A stretch of DNA of 23,795 nucleotides from contig JBHELD010000045.1 in assembly GCA_046263255.1 (NCBI GenBank), positions 1-23,795 on the forward strand, written 5' to 3'. This DNA comes from JALZEG01 sp046263255. GTDB taxonomy: Bacteria > Actinomycetota > CADDZG01 > WHSQ01. Shown here piece by piece: positions 1 through 5,938 of the stretch; position 1 is the first letter of the stretch; every line of letters starts with the position of its first letter. Below the pieces are notes generated by a model. The model searched no databases. It had not been told where the DNA came from and was given only the letters and a program-made list of their open reading frames with translations. The position numbers and the translations under genes were made by a program.

Positions 1-140
1 GGCGAGGAGGAGGGAGAGAAGGAGTACGAGGGAGAGGGCGAGGAGGAGGGAGAGAAGGAGTACGAGGGAGAGGGCGAGGAGGAGGGAGAGAAGGAGTACG
101 AGGGAGAGGGCGAGGAGGAGGGAGAGAAGGAGTACGAGGG
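1..140. repeat. 36-bp tandem repeat, about 3.9 copies
   Basis: Three perfect 36-bp units (1-36, 37-72, 73-108) and most of a fourth (109-140) lie head to tail with no spacers. One strand is almost entirely purine. The unit is a multiple of three and stays open, encoding the 12-residue acidic unit GEEEGEKEYEGE in frame 1, so it is most simply the repetitive end of a protein gene that begins outside the window. Copy number is probably variable, and the array touches the window edge, so its true length is unknown. Confidence 0.9.
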
Positions 141-219
141 ACGTGCCGGGGGGAGGATTCGTCCGATTTGCGAGGAATGGCTCGCGTCACAGCCGGACGA
201 AAGAGGGAGGAGCCAATGA
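1..219 (+). CDS. Possible 3' end of an acidic repeat protein (partial)
   Basis: Frame 1 is open from the window start to a TGA at 217-219. It encodes nearly four copies of GEEEGEKEYEGE and then a non-repetitive tail of about 25 residues. The TGA overlaps the ATG of the next gene (ATGA). The 36-bp period suits a coding repeat. Against it, no start is visible, the other frames across the repeat are also open, and the tail runs through the conserved leader of the next gene, which is untranslated in the other two copies. A true stop may therefore lie elsewhere, or the gene may read in another frame. No function can be assigned; a very acidic, low-complexity, probably disordered C-terminus is all that is seen. 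Confidence 0.3.
   Translation, partial: GEEEGEKEYEGEGEEEGEKEYEGEGEEEGEKEYEGEGEEEGEKEYEGRAGGRIRPICEEWLASQPDERGRSQ
158..201 (+). promoter_or_regulatory. Leader stem, copy 1 (upstream of first four-Cys gene)
   Basis: TTCGTCCG (158-165) and CGGACGAA (194-201) form a perfect 8-bp inverted repeat that encloses 28 nt. Inside it GCGAG (170-174) can pair with CTCGC (181-185) around the hexaloop GAATGG. The element ends a few bases before the SD (GGGAGG) of the 62-aa gene. The same architecture precedes the next two genes. It could be a cis-acting RNA structure in the 5' UTR or a protein operator; the sequence alone does not decide. Confidence 0.5.
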
Positions 220-404
220 GGAAGGGCCTTGCAGTCGCGGCCGCCGCACTCGCGCTGGCGGCCGGACCGATCGCGGCCGCGCCGGCCGCCGCCGCCGCCG
301 CCGGTCACCCCTGCGAGATCTTCGCCGATCCATGGGACCGGGTCTGCTACCTGCCGATCAAGGTCTACTGCCTGATCTTCCCGACGCAGACGATCTGCCA
401 CTAG
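216..404 (+). CDS. Small secreted four-cysteine protein (62 aa), copy 1
   Basis: This encodes a 62-residue precursor with a short basic N-terminus (MRKG), a hydrophobic Ala/Leu core and an alanine-rich AxA-type cleavage zone around residues 22-29. The predicted mature peptide is about 33 residues and starts near GHPCE. It has four cysteines spaced C-x10-C-x7-C-x8-C and ends YCLIFPTQTICH, compatible with two disulfides in an exported mini-protein. The start at 216 is chosen because a GGGAGG SD sits just upstream; an in-frame ATG at 168 lies inside the conserved leader and would mask the signal peptide. The next gene encodes a close paralogue and the third a more distant one. I recognise no family. 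A secreted peptide (antimicrobial, signalling or envelope-associated) is possible, but function is unknown. Confidence 0.7.
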   Translation: MRKGLAVAAAALALAAGPIAAAPAAAAAAGHPCEIFADPWDRVCYLPIKVYCLIFPTQTICH

Positions 405-431
405 ATCGCCGGCGAAACGACTGCTCGATGC

Positions 432-461
432 AAGGGGCCGGATCTCACGACCCGGCCCCTT
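432..461 (+). terminator. Hairpin terminator after four-Cys gene 1
   Basis: AAGGGGCCGG (432-441) and CCGGCCCCTT (452-461) form a perfect 10-bp stem with a 10-nt loop, 27 nt after the stop. No long U-tract follows beyond the TT of the stem, so termination would rest on stem strength. It separates copy 1 from the leader of copy 2, suggesting separate transcription units. Confidence 0.6.
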
Positions 462-478
462 CTCGCGCTGGGAGAGGA

Positions 479-522
479 TTCGTCCGATTTGTGCGGAATG
501 GCTCAGACCTCGGCCGGACGAA
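479..522 (+). promoter_or_regulatory. Leader stem, copy 2
   Basis: The same TTCGTCCG / CGGACGAA arms as copy 1 lie at 479-486 and 515-522, again enclosing exactly 28 nt, with the loop motif GGAATGGCTC conserved. The interval to the start codon differs by one base from copy 1, so the two leaders are not conserved in one reading frame. This argues for conservation as nucleic acid rather than as peptide. Confidence 0.5.
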
Positions 523-535
523 CAAGGAGGGCACG

Positions 536-730
536 ATGATCAGGACCAAGCTCGTCGCCGTGGCGATCGCGGCGGTCGCTCTCGTCGGAGGACCCGTCGG
601 CGCGGCCCCCGCGGCCGCCGAAGCGGGCCACCCGTGCGAGCAGCTCTTCACGGACCCGTGGGCGGGCATCTGCTACGTCCCGATCCGGGTGTACTGCTGG
701 ATCTTCCCGACGCAGACGATCTGTCACTAA
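536..730 (+). CDS. Small secreted four-cysteine protein (64 aa), copy 2
   Basis: This is a close paralogue of the preceding small gene. The 64-residue precursor has an N-terminal basic segment (MIRTK), a hydrophobic core to about residue 20 and an alanine-rich AAPAAAEA cleavage zone. The predicted mature part is about 34 residues, starting GHPCEQLF, with cysteines spaced C-x11-C-x7-C-x8-C and the same IFPTQTICH end. The DPW, CY-x-PI and VYC segments are shared with copy 1, so most differences lie in the signal peptide and the first loop. The SD AAGGAGG lies at 524-530. The gene has its own leader stem and follows a terminator hairpin, so it is probably transcribed on its own. Its function is unknown; secretion is inferred from the signal peptide. 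Confidence 0.72.
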   Translation: MIRTKLVAVAIAAVALVGGPVGAAPAAAEAGHPCEQLFTDPWAGICYVPIRVYCWIFPTQTICH

Positions 731-738
731 CGGGAGGA

Positions 739-782
739 CTTGCCCCCTTTGCCCCGAATGCGTTAAGCCTTAGCCGGGCAAG
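739..782 (+). promoter_or_regulatory. Leader stem, copy 3 (compensatory changes)
   Basis: CTTGCCC (739-745) pairs with GGGCAAG (776-782) and encloses 30 nt, the same interval as the equivalent 7-bp stem in copies 1 and 2. Compared with those copies three base pairs are changed on both sides (T-A to C-G, C-G to T-A, T-A to C-G), so pairing is kept while sequence is not. A separate CGGACGAA (788-795) lies nearer the SD, so this leader carries an extra 13 nt or so. Confidence 0.5.
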
Positions 783-805
783 CACCTCGGACGAAGGGGA
801 GGCAG

Positions 806-1093
806 ATGTTCAAGACCAAGCTTCTGGCGGTTACGGCCGCCGCAATCGCTCTCGCCACCGGACCGCTGACCGCTGCGCCCGCCGGGGCCCAGTCGATCGT
901 CGACTTGCCCTGCGACGCGTTCCGGCCTCCGTACGACTACCCGTGCCAGACGGCGGAGGACACGATCTACTTCGTCGAGAACGAGGCTGGGGACGCGATC
1001 GACTTCGTGTTCGCGGTTCGGGACGAGGCCGGTGAGATCGTCTTCCGTGCCTTCTGCACGGTTTTCCCGGACCACCCCGCCTGCCAGGCGTAG
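806..1093 (+). CDS. Secreted four-cysteine protein (95 aa), copy 3
   Basis: This is a longer member of the same family. It has a signal peptide (MFKTKLLAVTAAAIALATG, cleavage near AGAQ) and a mature part of about 67 residues with four cysteines spaced C-x10-C-x36-C-x8-C. The outer spacings and the ending FC-x-VFP-x4-C match copies 1 and 2. The middle is expanded by about 29 residues rich in Asp, Glu, Val and Phe, probably one or two extra strands. The SD GGGGAGG precedes the ATG. A 13-bp terminator hairpin follows the stop. No known family is recognised; it looks like an older duplicate that has diverged in its central loop. Confidence 0.7.
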   Translation: MFKTKLLAVTAAAIALATGPLTAAPAGAQSIVDLPCDAFRPPYDYPCQTAEDTIYFVENEAGDAIDFVFAVRDEAGEIVFRAFCTVFPDHPACQA

Positions 1094-1111
1094 CACGAAA
1101 GGGACGATGCG

Positions 1112-1141
1112 AAGAGGCCGGGTCTGCGGACCCGGCCTCTT
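1112..1141 (+). terminator. Strong hairpin terminator with UNCG-type loop
   Basis: AAGAGGCCGGGTC (1112-1124) pairs perfectly with GACCCGGCCTCTT (1129-1141) around the tetraloop TGCG, followed by TCTCGTGTT. The 13-bp stem begins 18 nt after the stop of the 95-aa gene. The outer ten bases of the stem recur in the hairpins at 1312 and 2022. Confidence 0.8.
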
Positions 1142-1311
1142 TCTCGTGTTGGCGCGTTTCTACAGGAAGGACCTGGGGCCCTTGGGCGGCACGCACGATC
1201 CGCCCGGTCACCACGCCGCCGGCGAAGCCGCTAGACAGTTTGGGAGAGGGGTCCGCCCGGCGGCAGACGTTCGTTCGGTGTCCTCCACGGAGGCACGGCT
1301 CCACCAACGGA

Positions 1312-1342
1312 AAAGAGGCCGGGCGCAGGGCCCGGCCTCTTT
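1312..1342 (-). terminator. Hairpin terminator of the 167-aa secreted gene
   Basis: AAAGAGGCCGGGC (1312-1324) and GCCCGGCCTCTTT (1330-1342) make a 13-bp stem with a 5-nt loop. On the minus strand it ends in TTTTCC, a short U-tract, 18 nt past the stop at 1360. The region 1142-1311 between this and the preceding hairpin holds no supportable gene. The two facing hairpins isolate the convergent units. Confidence 0.75.
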
Positions 1343-1359
1343 CCGAAAGACGAGATTCT

Positions 1360-1863
1360 CTACGGGAGGTTCGAAAGCGTTGCGGTGATCATCCCGCTCG
1401 TGGCGATCGAGGGGACGCAGTCTCCACGGGCGCCGTTGTAGATCGAGATCTGCAGAGGCACCGACTGCGAGAGCATCTCGATCGGCTCGGGGTGGGCGCC
1501 GCAGAAGTCACCGTAGAGGTTCCCGATGCCGTCGCCGTCCGTGTCGCCCTGGCTGAGGAAGCCGAAGCTCTTCTGACCGCTGGCGTCCTTCACCTCGATC
1601 TTCACGTACGCCTCACCGGCCTGGAGCGGGATGTTGACGCAGGTACCGGGGTTGTCGAGGCTCAGCATGCAGAAACCGCCGGCGGTGGCGGGCGTCGCGA
1701 CGCCGATGTTCGGCACCTGGTACGGGAGCTCGACCACGCGCTCGACCTTTACGGGCGCAGGCGGGGGTGCCGGCTTCTTCTTCTTCTTTCCCGCATCCGC
1801 GGGGCCGACCAGCGCGCCCGCGAGCAGGCCAGCCGTAAGTGCAACGACGATCGCCTTCTTCAT
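1360..1863 (-). CDS. Secreted paralogue A with Asp-rich Ca-binding-like loop (167 aa)
   Basis: The precursor has a classical signal peptide (MKKAIVVALTAGLLAGALVG, cleavage near ADA), then a very basic KKKKK stretch and a proline-rich linker, and then a domain of about 125 residues with four cysteines. The domain contains the loop DTDGDGIGNLYGDFCG, an aspartate pattern typical of EF-hand or dockerin-type calcium loops, and otherwise looks beta-rich. The neighbouring minus-strand gene encodes a paralogue with the same four cysteines and loop. The ATG at 1863 has a GGGAG SD and aligns with the paralogue's start; an in-frame extension of 11 codons upstream is ignored because it would precede the signal peptide. 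Function is unknown; an exported Ca-binding or surface protein is inferred. Confidence 0.75.
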   Translation of the reverse strand: MKKAIVVALTAGLLAGALVGPADAGKKKKKPAPPPAPVKVERVVELPYQVPNIGVATPATAGGFCMLSLDNPGTCVNIPLQAGEAYVKIEVKDASGQKSFGFLSQGDTDGDGIGNLYGDFCGAHPEPIEMLSQSVPLQISIYNGARGDCVPSIATSGMITATLSNLP

Positions 1864-1870
1864 GTCCTGT

Positions 1871-1888
1871 CTCCCTGGTTGGTCCGGC
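1871..1888 (-). promoter_or_regulatory. Leader motif GCCGGACCAACCAGGGAG including the SD
   Basis: Read on the minus strand, this 18-mer ends in the SD of the 167-aa secreted gene. Very similar strings sit at the same place before the 62-aa gene (GCCGGACGAAAGAGGGAGG), the 64-aa gene (GCCGGACGAACAAGGAGG) and the 174-aa secreted gene near 11.8 kb (GCCGGACCAACGAGGGGAG). It is thus a shared 5'-UTR motif of secreted-protein genes, beyond what an SD alone requires. Confidence 0.4.
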
Positions 1889-2021
1889 TCGTGCAACGGT
1901 CTGGAGGTGGAATTCGCCGGTCCGGGCCGGTCTCCTGCCGGTGGATCCCGAGCAAAAATGGCGGTCCCACCAGCAATGCGGGCACGCGCCCCCCCGTCCC
2001 GGCCCCTCGCGGCGCAGCGCG

Positions 2022-2050
2022 AAGAGGCCGGGCACTGGGCCCGGCCTCTT
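2022..2050 (-). terminator. Hairpin terminator of the 160-aa secreted gene
   Basis: AAGAGGCCGGGC (2022-2033) and GCCCGGCCTCTT (2039-2050) form a 12-bp stem with a 5-nt loop, 14 nt past the stop at 2065 on the minus strand. The stem is nearly identical to those at 1112 and 1312. It probably separates the two paralogous genes into independent units. Confidence 0.7.
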
Positions 2051-2064
2051 AGGGACGTGTCTCG

Positions 2065-2547
2065 TTATGGGAGGTTCGAGAACGTCGCCGTGATGGTCCC
2101 GGTGGTGGCGACGGAGGGGGCGCAGTCCGCCTTCGCGCCGTTGTAGAAGGAGATCCGTACGGGCGCCGACTTCGACTGCAGCTCGATCGGCTCCGGGTGC
2201 GCCCCGCAGAAATCACCGTAGAGGTCGCTGATGCCGTCGCCGGTCGTGTCTCCCTGGCTGATGAAGCCGGCGACCTTCTGACCGGCGGCGTCCGAGAGCT
2301 CGACCTTGACGTACCGCTCGCCGAGCTGCAGCGGGATCTCGATGCACTCCCGCGTCGTGGGGTCGGCGTAGGGGCAGATGCCGCCGGAGGGGCCGGGCGT
2401 CGCGACGCCGATGCCCGGCGCCGAGTACTCGACCTCGACCACTCGCTCGACGCGCTTCGGCTTCCTCTTCTTGCCGGCGTCCGCCGGGCCGGCGAACGCA
2501 CCCGCAACCAGCGCGGCCGTGAGCGCGACGACCATCGCCTTCTTCAA
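2065..2547 (-). CDS. Secreted paralogue B with Asp-rich loop (160 aa)
   Basis: This parallels the 167-aa neighbour along its whole length. It has a signal peptide MKKAMVVALTAALVAGAFAG with an ADA cleavage zone, a shorter basic linker (KKRKPKR), then a domain with four conserved cysteines and the loop DTTGDGISDLYGDFCG. Shared blocks include GVATP, GAHPEPIE, YNGA and a C-terminal SNLP. The start is a TTG at 2545-2547 with GGGAGA upstream; it aligns exactly with the ATG of the paralogue, whereas the next ATG would delete the basic n-region. The 5' regions of both genes also match (CAGGAGA and CCGGCGAA blocks), so the duplication included the promoter region. Function is unknown; an exported protein with a possible Ca2+ site is inferred. 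Confidence 0.74.
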   Translation of the reverse strand: MKKAMVVALTAALVAGAFAGPADAGKKRKPKRVERVVEVEYSAPGIGVATPGPSGGICPYADPTTRECIEIPLQLGERYVKVELSDAAGQKVAGFISQGDTTGDGISDLYGDFCGAHPEPIELQSKSAPVRISFYNGAKADCAPSVATTGTITATFSNLP

Positions 2548-2631
2548 CGTGCTCTCCCGTCTCCGGTCTCCGGCTTGGTTCGCTGTCTACGCACGAAGTT
2601 CGCCGGACGGCGCCGCTCTCCTGTGGGGACC

Positions 2632-3069
2632 TCAGATCTCTTCGTCGGTGACGACGTCGATGCCGTTCTGGGAGAGCAGCGCCGCGGTCACGCCGTCGCC
2701 GCGCCGCAGCGTGCGCGAGAACGAACCGTCGTAAACCGCGCCTTTGCCGCAAGACGGACTGCGCGACTTCAGGATGGCGACGCGGGCGCCGCTCTCCCGC
2801 GCGGCGTCGAGAGCGCGCTGCGCCCCCGCCACGAACGCGTCCGTCACGTCGTCGCCCGCGCGCGTGACGACTCGCGTCCTGCCGGCGAGGACGTCGTGAC
2901 CGTCGCCGGCACCGATCTCCGCCGCGGGCCGCGGGATCCCGAGGCCGCCGTCGACCTCAGGGCACACGAGGACGGCCCTCCCCTCCGCGACGAGCCGCGC
3001 GACCTCGTCGTCGGGGTTCGCGGCGCCGTCGAAGCGGCACCGGCGGCCGGCGAGACACGCCGAGACCAC
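2632..3069 (-). CDS. DUF523 family protein
   Basis: The product is 145 residues with all hallmarks of DUF523: the N-terminal VSACLAGRRCRFDG, the segment CPEVDGGLGIPRPAAEI, DVTDAFVAGAQ, the block LKSRSPSCGKGAVYDGSF and a C-terminal GVTAALL. The conserved cysteines (VSAC, RRC, LVCPE, PSCG) are all present. The family is widespread in bacteria and of unknown biochemical role. I prefer the GTG at 3069 because it is preceded by GAGGAGGGG at good spacing and gives the usual length, with the start just before VSACL. An ATG at 3129 would add 20 residues, but its only SD-like bases (GGGA) abut the codon. It is monocistronic on the minus strand, divergent from sigA. Confidence 0.85.
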   Translation of the reverse strand: MVSACLAGRRCRFDGAANPDDEVARLVAEGRAVLVCPEVDGGLGIPRPAAEIGAGDGHDVLAGRTRVVTRAGDDVTDAFVAGAQRALDAARESGARVAILKSRSPSCGKGAVYDGSFSRTLRRGDGVTAALLSQNGIDVVTDEEI

Positions 3070-3129
3070 GACCGGCCCCTCCTCGGGAATCTGTGGGCGA
3101 CCTGGGGATGAATCGGAAGAGATTGGCAT

Positions 3130-3460
3130 GTCCCGACGAATGGTAGGACGAAACAGCCCAAGACGGGCGGGGAATAGGCGATACCCGCGGGATGTTTTTG
3201 TGTTTTGGGTACAACAGACGACCCCTTCCCCGTGGGGAGGAGTTCTCGTACCATGTGGAGAAACAGTCCGTTGGCTACAAAGCAGGTCAGAAGCCTTGAA
3301 CCAGCGGAGCTCGGCGTCCGGCCCCGCCGCACAGCGGCAGTCCATCGGGACACGCAGCCGGCCGGCTCCTCGGCGATGGGGCGGAAGGCGTTACGTCATC
3401 GGATCACGTCGGTAGACGTAAGCAAGCCGCCGATTCCAGCGAAGGAAGGTTAAGGAGCCC
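3130..3460. other. Intergenic region upstream of sigA
   Basis: These 331 bp separate DUF523 from sigA and should hold the promoters of both. A TACAAC at 3210-3215 on the plus strand and TACAAA at 3276-3281 resemble -10 hexamers, but neither has a convincing -35. An open frame from ATG 3253 to a stop at 3453 (66 codons, GGGGAGGAG upstream, ending 7 nt before sigA) is possible as a leader peptide. It has no recognisable motif, so I do not call it a gene. Confidence 0.4.
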
Positions 3461-4411
3461 ATGAGCCAGGCATCGCGCCCGTACGACTCCCGCGAGGAGG
3501 CTGCGCACGAAGATCTCGTGCGGCAGTACCTGCGCGAGATCGGTCAGTACCCGCTGCTGACGGACGTGCAGGAGGTCGAGCTCGCGCGCGCCATCGAGGA
3601 GGGCGAGAAGGCTCAGGAGAAGCTCGACTCCGGCAAGAAGCTGTCGCCCAAGCAGCGTTCGGAGCTCGAGATCGAGGCGCGTGTGGGCCGCAAGGCGAAG
3701 CGCCGCTTCATCCAGTCGAACCTCCGTCTGGTCGTGTCGATCGCGAAGAAGTACTCGGCTGCCGGCCTGCCGCTGCTCGACCTCATCCAGGAGGGAAACC
3801 TCGGGCTCATGCGAGCGGTCGAGAAGTTCGACTACCAGCGCGGGTTCAAGTTCTCCACGTACGCGACCTGGTGGATCCGCCAGGCCATCACGCGCGCGAT
3901 CGCCGACAAGGCGCGGACGATCCGCATCCCCGTACACATGGTCGAGACGCTCTACCGCGTCCGCAAGGTGCAGTCGGAGCTCCTCGAGAAGCTCGGACGC
4001 GAGCCGACGATCGAGGAGATCGCGGAGCAGTCCGACCTGACCCCGGAGAAGGTGCGCGAGGCGTTTCGCGTGCTGCCCGAGCCCGTGTCGCTGCACGAGC
4101 CGGTCGGCGACGAGGACGCCGAGCTCGGCGACTTCATCGAGGACGAGGACATCGAGGGCCCCTTCCAGGCGGCGGCGGTCGCGCTGCGCCAGGAGGACCT
4201 GTGGGACATGCTCGGCTCCCTCTCGGACCGCGAGCGCAAGGTGCTCGCGCTGCGCTTCGGCCTCGTGACGGGCGAACCCCGCACGCTCGAGGAGGTCGGC
4301 AAGGAATTCAACCTGACGCGCGAGCGGATCCGCCAGATCGAGGCGAAGGCGCTGTCCAAGCTCCGCCACCCGAGCACGCCGGGCAAGCTCCGCGACATGG
4401 TCACGATCTAA
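3461..4411 (+). CDS. sigA: RNA polymerase primary-type sigma factor (sigma-70 family)
   Basis: The 316-residue protein directs RNA polymerase to housekeeping-type promoters. Region 1.2 (about 17-50, LVRQYLREIGQYPLL) is followed by region 2 (about 80-160) with the core-binding and -10 melting segments SNLRLVVSIAKKY, DLIQEGNLGLMRAVEKFDY and FSTYATWWIRQAI. Region 3 follows (about 165-245), then region 4 with the -35 HTH LEEVGKEFNLTRERIRQIE. Region 1.1 is absent or very short, as in compact RpoD/SigA and in group 2 sigmas, so either class is possible. The ATG has AAGGAG 4 nt upstream. It is the first gene of a tight set: the Lrp-type gene starts 8 nt later and thiI follows. Family assignment is secure; principal versus alternative group 2 cannot be settled here. 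Confidence 0.93.
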   Translation: MSQASRPYDSREEAAHEDLVRQYLREIGQYPLLTDVQEVELARAIEEGEKAQEKLDSGKKLSPKQRSELEIEARVGRKAKRRFIQSNLRLVVSIAKKYSAAGLPLLDLIQEGNLGLMRAVEKFDYQRGFKFSTYATWWIRQAITRAIADKARTIRIPVHMVETLYRVRKVQSELLEKLGREPTIEEIAEQSDLTPEKVREAFRVLPEPVSLHEPVGDEDAELGDFIEDEDIEGPFQAAAVALRQEDLWDMLGSLSDRERKVLALRFGLVTGEPRTLEEVGKEFNLTRERIRQIEAKALSKLRHPSTPGKLRDMVTI

Positions 4412-4419
4412 GACCCCTG

Positions 4420-4710
4420 ATGGTCAACACCGTCGTCCTCGCGATCTGCGACGTGCACCAGATCCCCGAGGCCGCGCAGGCGATCGCCGACCTTCCAGAG
4501 GTCAGCGAGGTGTACTCCGTCGCCGGCGACTACGACCTCGTGATCATGGTGCGGGTGCGCCATCACGAGGACCTCGCGAAGGTGGTCACGGAGGGCATCC
4601 TGCGCGTGCCCGGCGTCGAGAGGACGCAGACGCTCGTCGCGTTCAAGGTCTTCTCCCGTCACGACGTCGAGTCGCTCTTCTCCCTCGGGTTCGACGAAGA
4701 GACCGTCTAG
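4420..4710 (+). CDS. Stand-alone Lrp/AsnC ligand-binding domain protein
   Basis: The 96-residue protein consists of a single RAM/Lrp ligand-binding domain: AICDVHQIPEAAQAIADLPEV (split here only by name), then the strand VAGDYDLVIMVRVR, a helix with DLAKVVTEGI and the ending VPGVERTQTLVAFKVFS. The N-terminal HTH of true Lrp/AsnC regulators is missing, so it is unlikely to bind DNA by itself. Stand-alone copies usually form oligomeric rings that bind amino acids or act with other regulators. The start is 8 nt after the sigA stop and the gene's stop lies inside the SD of thiI (TAGGAGG), so the three genes are probably co-transcribed. The ligand is unknown. Confidence 0.85.
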   Translation: MVNTVVLAICDVHQIPEAAQAIADLPEVSEVYSVAGDYDLVIMVRVRHHEDLAKVVTEGILRVPGVERTQTLVAFKVFSRHDVESLFSLGFDEETV

Positions 4711-4725
4711 GAGGTCGACGGCGCG

Positions 4726-5904
4726 ATGGATGCGCTGGTCGTTCACTACCACGAGCTCGGCCTCAAGGGCCGCAACCGCGACTTCTTCGAGCGCACGCTC
4801 GCGCAGAACCTCAAACGCGCCCTGCGCGGGACGGGGTATACGAAGCTGCGCCGCGGCTTCGGCCGTATCGTCGTCGACTTCGAATCCGGCGCCCCCGTGG
4901 AGGCGGCGGCCGAACTCGCTGCGAACGTCTTCGGCGTCGCCTACGTCGGGGCGGGGGTGCGCGTCGAGCCGGATATCGAGAAGATCGGCGACGCCGCGCT
5001 CCGGCTCATGCTCGCGGAGCCGTTCGAGTCCTTCCGTGTCCGGTCGCGCCGCACGCACTCGACGTGCGTCCACAAGTCGAGTGAGATCCAGGAGGTCGTA
5101 GGCGCCCGGATCAAGGACGCGACTAAAGCGCGCGTCGACCTGCGGAACGCGGAGGCGACGGCGTGGATCGAGCTCTTCGCCGGTACGGGGATCGTCTATC
5201 GCAAGAGGATCCGGGGGCCGGGCGGCCTCCCGGCGGGCACGTCCGGGCGGATGCTCGCGCTCCTCTCCGGAGGCATCGACTCGCCGGTCGCCGCGTGGCG
5301 GATGGGCCTGCGCGGCGCGACGGTCGAGCTCGTCCACTTCCACGGTCAACCGTTCACCGACCCTTCGTCGGTGCGTCAGGCCGCGGAGCTCGCCCAGGTG
5401 CTGACGCGCTACCAGATGCGCGCGGTCCTGCACCTCGTCCCGCTCGCGGACGTCCAGCGAGAGATCGTGACGCACGCGCCGGCCAGCTTCCGCGTCGTCC
5501 TCTACCGGCGGATGATGATGAGGATCGCCGCGGCGCTCGCGGCGGACCTCGAGGCGCAGGCGCTCGTCACAGGCGACTCGCTCGGGCAGGTGGCGTCCCA
5601 GACGATCGAGAACATCCGCACCGTCGACGCGGCCGTCCCGGGCGTCCAGGTCGTCCGCCCGCTGATCGGGATGGACAAGCAGGAGATCGTGGACCTCGCG
5701 GCACGCGTCGGGACGTACGAGATCTCGACGCGCAAGCACCAGGACTGCTGCGTGCTGTTCGAGCCGCGGTCGCCTGCGACGAAGACGCACCCGGAGCAGG
5801 CCGCGCAGGCGGAGGCGGAGCTGGACCTGGAGGCGCTGGTCGGAAAGGCCCTGTCGGGGATGGAGACGCGCGTGTTCGAGCTGGGGCCGCTGCCGGATCG
5901 ATGA
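4726..5904 (+). CDS. thiI: tRNA 4-thiouridine synthase ThiI (no rhodanese domain)
   Basis: The 392-residue protein has an N-terminal ferredoxin-like plus THUMP region (about 1-165, beginning VVHYHELGLKGRNRDFFE) for tRNA binding. A PP-loop ATP pyrophosphatase domain follows with LLSGGIDSPVAAW (SGGIDS at 181-186) and the conserved VTGDSLGQVASQT. The segment DCCVLFEPRSPATKTHPE supplies the family's Cys pair at about 341-342. ThiI adenylates and thiolates U8 of tRNA and, in some species, also serves thiazole synthesis. The C-terminal rhodanese domain of the E. coli protein is absent, as in the Bacillus type, so sulfur must come from another carrier; SufS and a separate rhodanese are encoded downstream. 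AGGAGG lies 11 nt before the ATG. Confidence 0.92.
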   Translation: MDALVVHYHELGLKGRNRDFFERTLAQNLKRALRGTGYTKLRRGFGRIVVDFESGAPVEAAAELAANVFGVAYVGAGVRVEPDIEKIGDAALRLMLAEPFESFRVRSRRTHSTCVHKSSEIQEVVGARIKDATKARVDLRNAEATAWIELFAGTGIVYRKRIRGPGGLPAGTSGRMLALLSGGIDSPVAAWRMGLRGATVELVHFHGQPFTDPSSVRQAAELAQVLTRYQMRAVLHLVPLADVQREIVTHAPASFRVVLYRRMMMRIAAALAADLEAQALVTGDSLGQVASQTIENIRTVDAAVPGVQVVRPLIGMDKQEIVDLAARVGTYEISTRKHQDCCVLFEPRSPATKTHPEQAAQAEAELDLEALVGKALSGMETRVFELGPLPDR

Positions 5905-5916
5905 GCTCCGAACGCG

Positions 5917-5938
5917 GCGAGGGCAAGACGCCCTTCGC
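5917..5938. terminator. Weak bulged hairpin between convergent genes
   Basis: GCGAGGGC (5917-5924) and GCCCTTCGC (5930-5938) pair with one bulged T around a 5-nt loop. It lies between the stops of thiI and the aldehyde dehydrogenase and could act for both directions; no clear U-tract is present. Confidence 0.35.

Noticed and set aside
1..140. CRISPR-like array
   Set aside because: The units are 36 bp but contiguous, with no spacers between them, and they form an open coding frame.
143..730. Single 195-residue protein spanning the first two small genes
   Set aside because: It reads the first small gene out of frame and passes through a terminator hairpin and leader. Each small gene has its own SD and signal peptide.
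1142..1311. Possible fourth member of the small secreted family
   Set aside because: No signal peptide, cysteine pattern or leader stem could be found in either strand between the two hairpins.
3253..3453. 66-codon frame before sigA with a plausible SD
   Set aside because: No motif, low-complexity basic sequence and no independent support; kept only as a note in the intergenic entry.
4408..5790. Long minus-strand frame opposite thiI
   Set aside because: Arginine, aspartate and leucine-rich composition with no motif, fully antisense to thiI; typical of GC-rich shadows. The long frames opposite sufB, sufD and sufS were rejected for the same reason.
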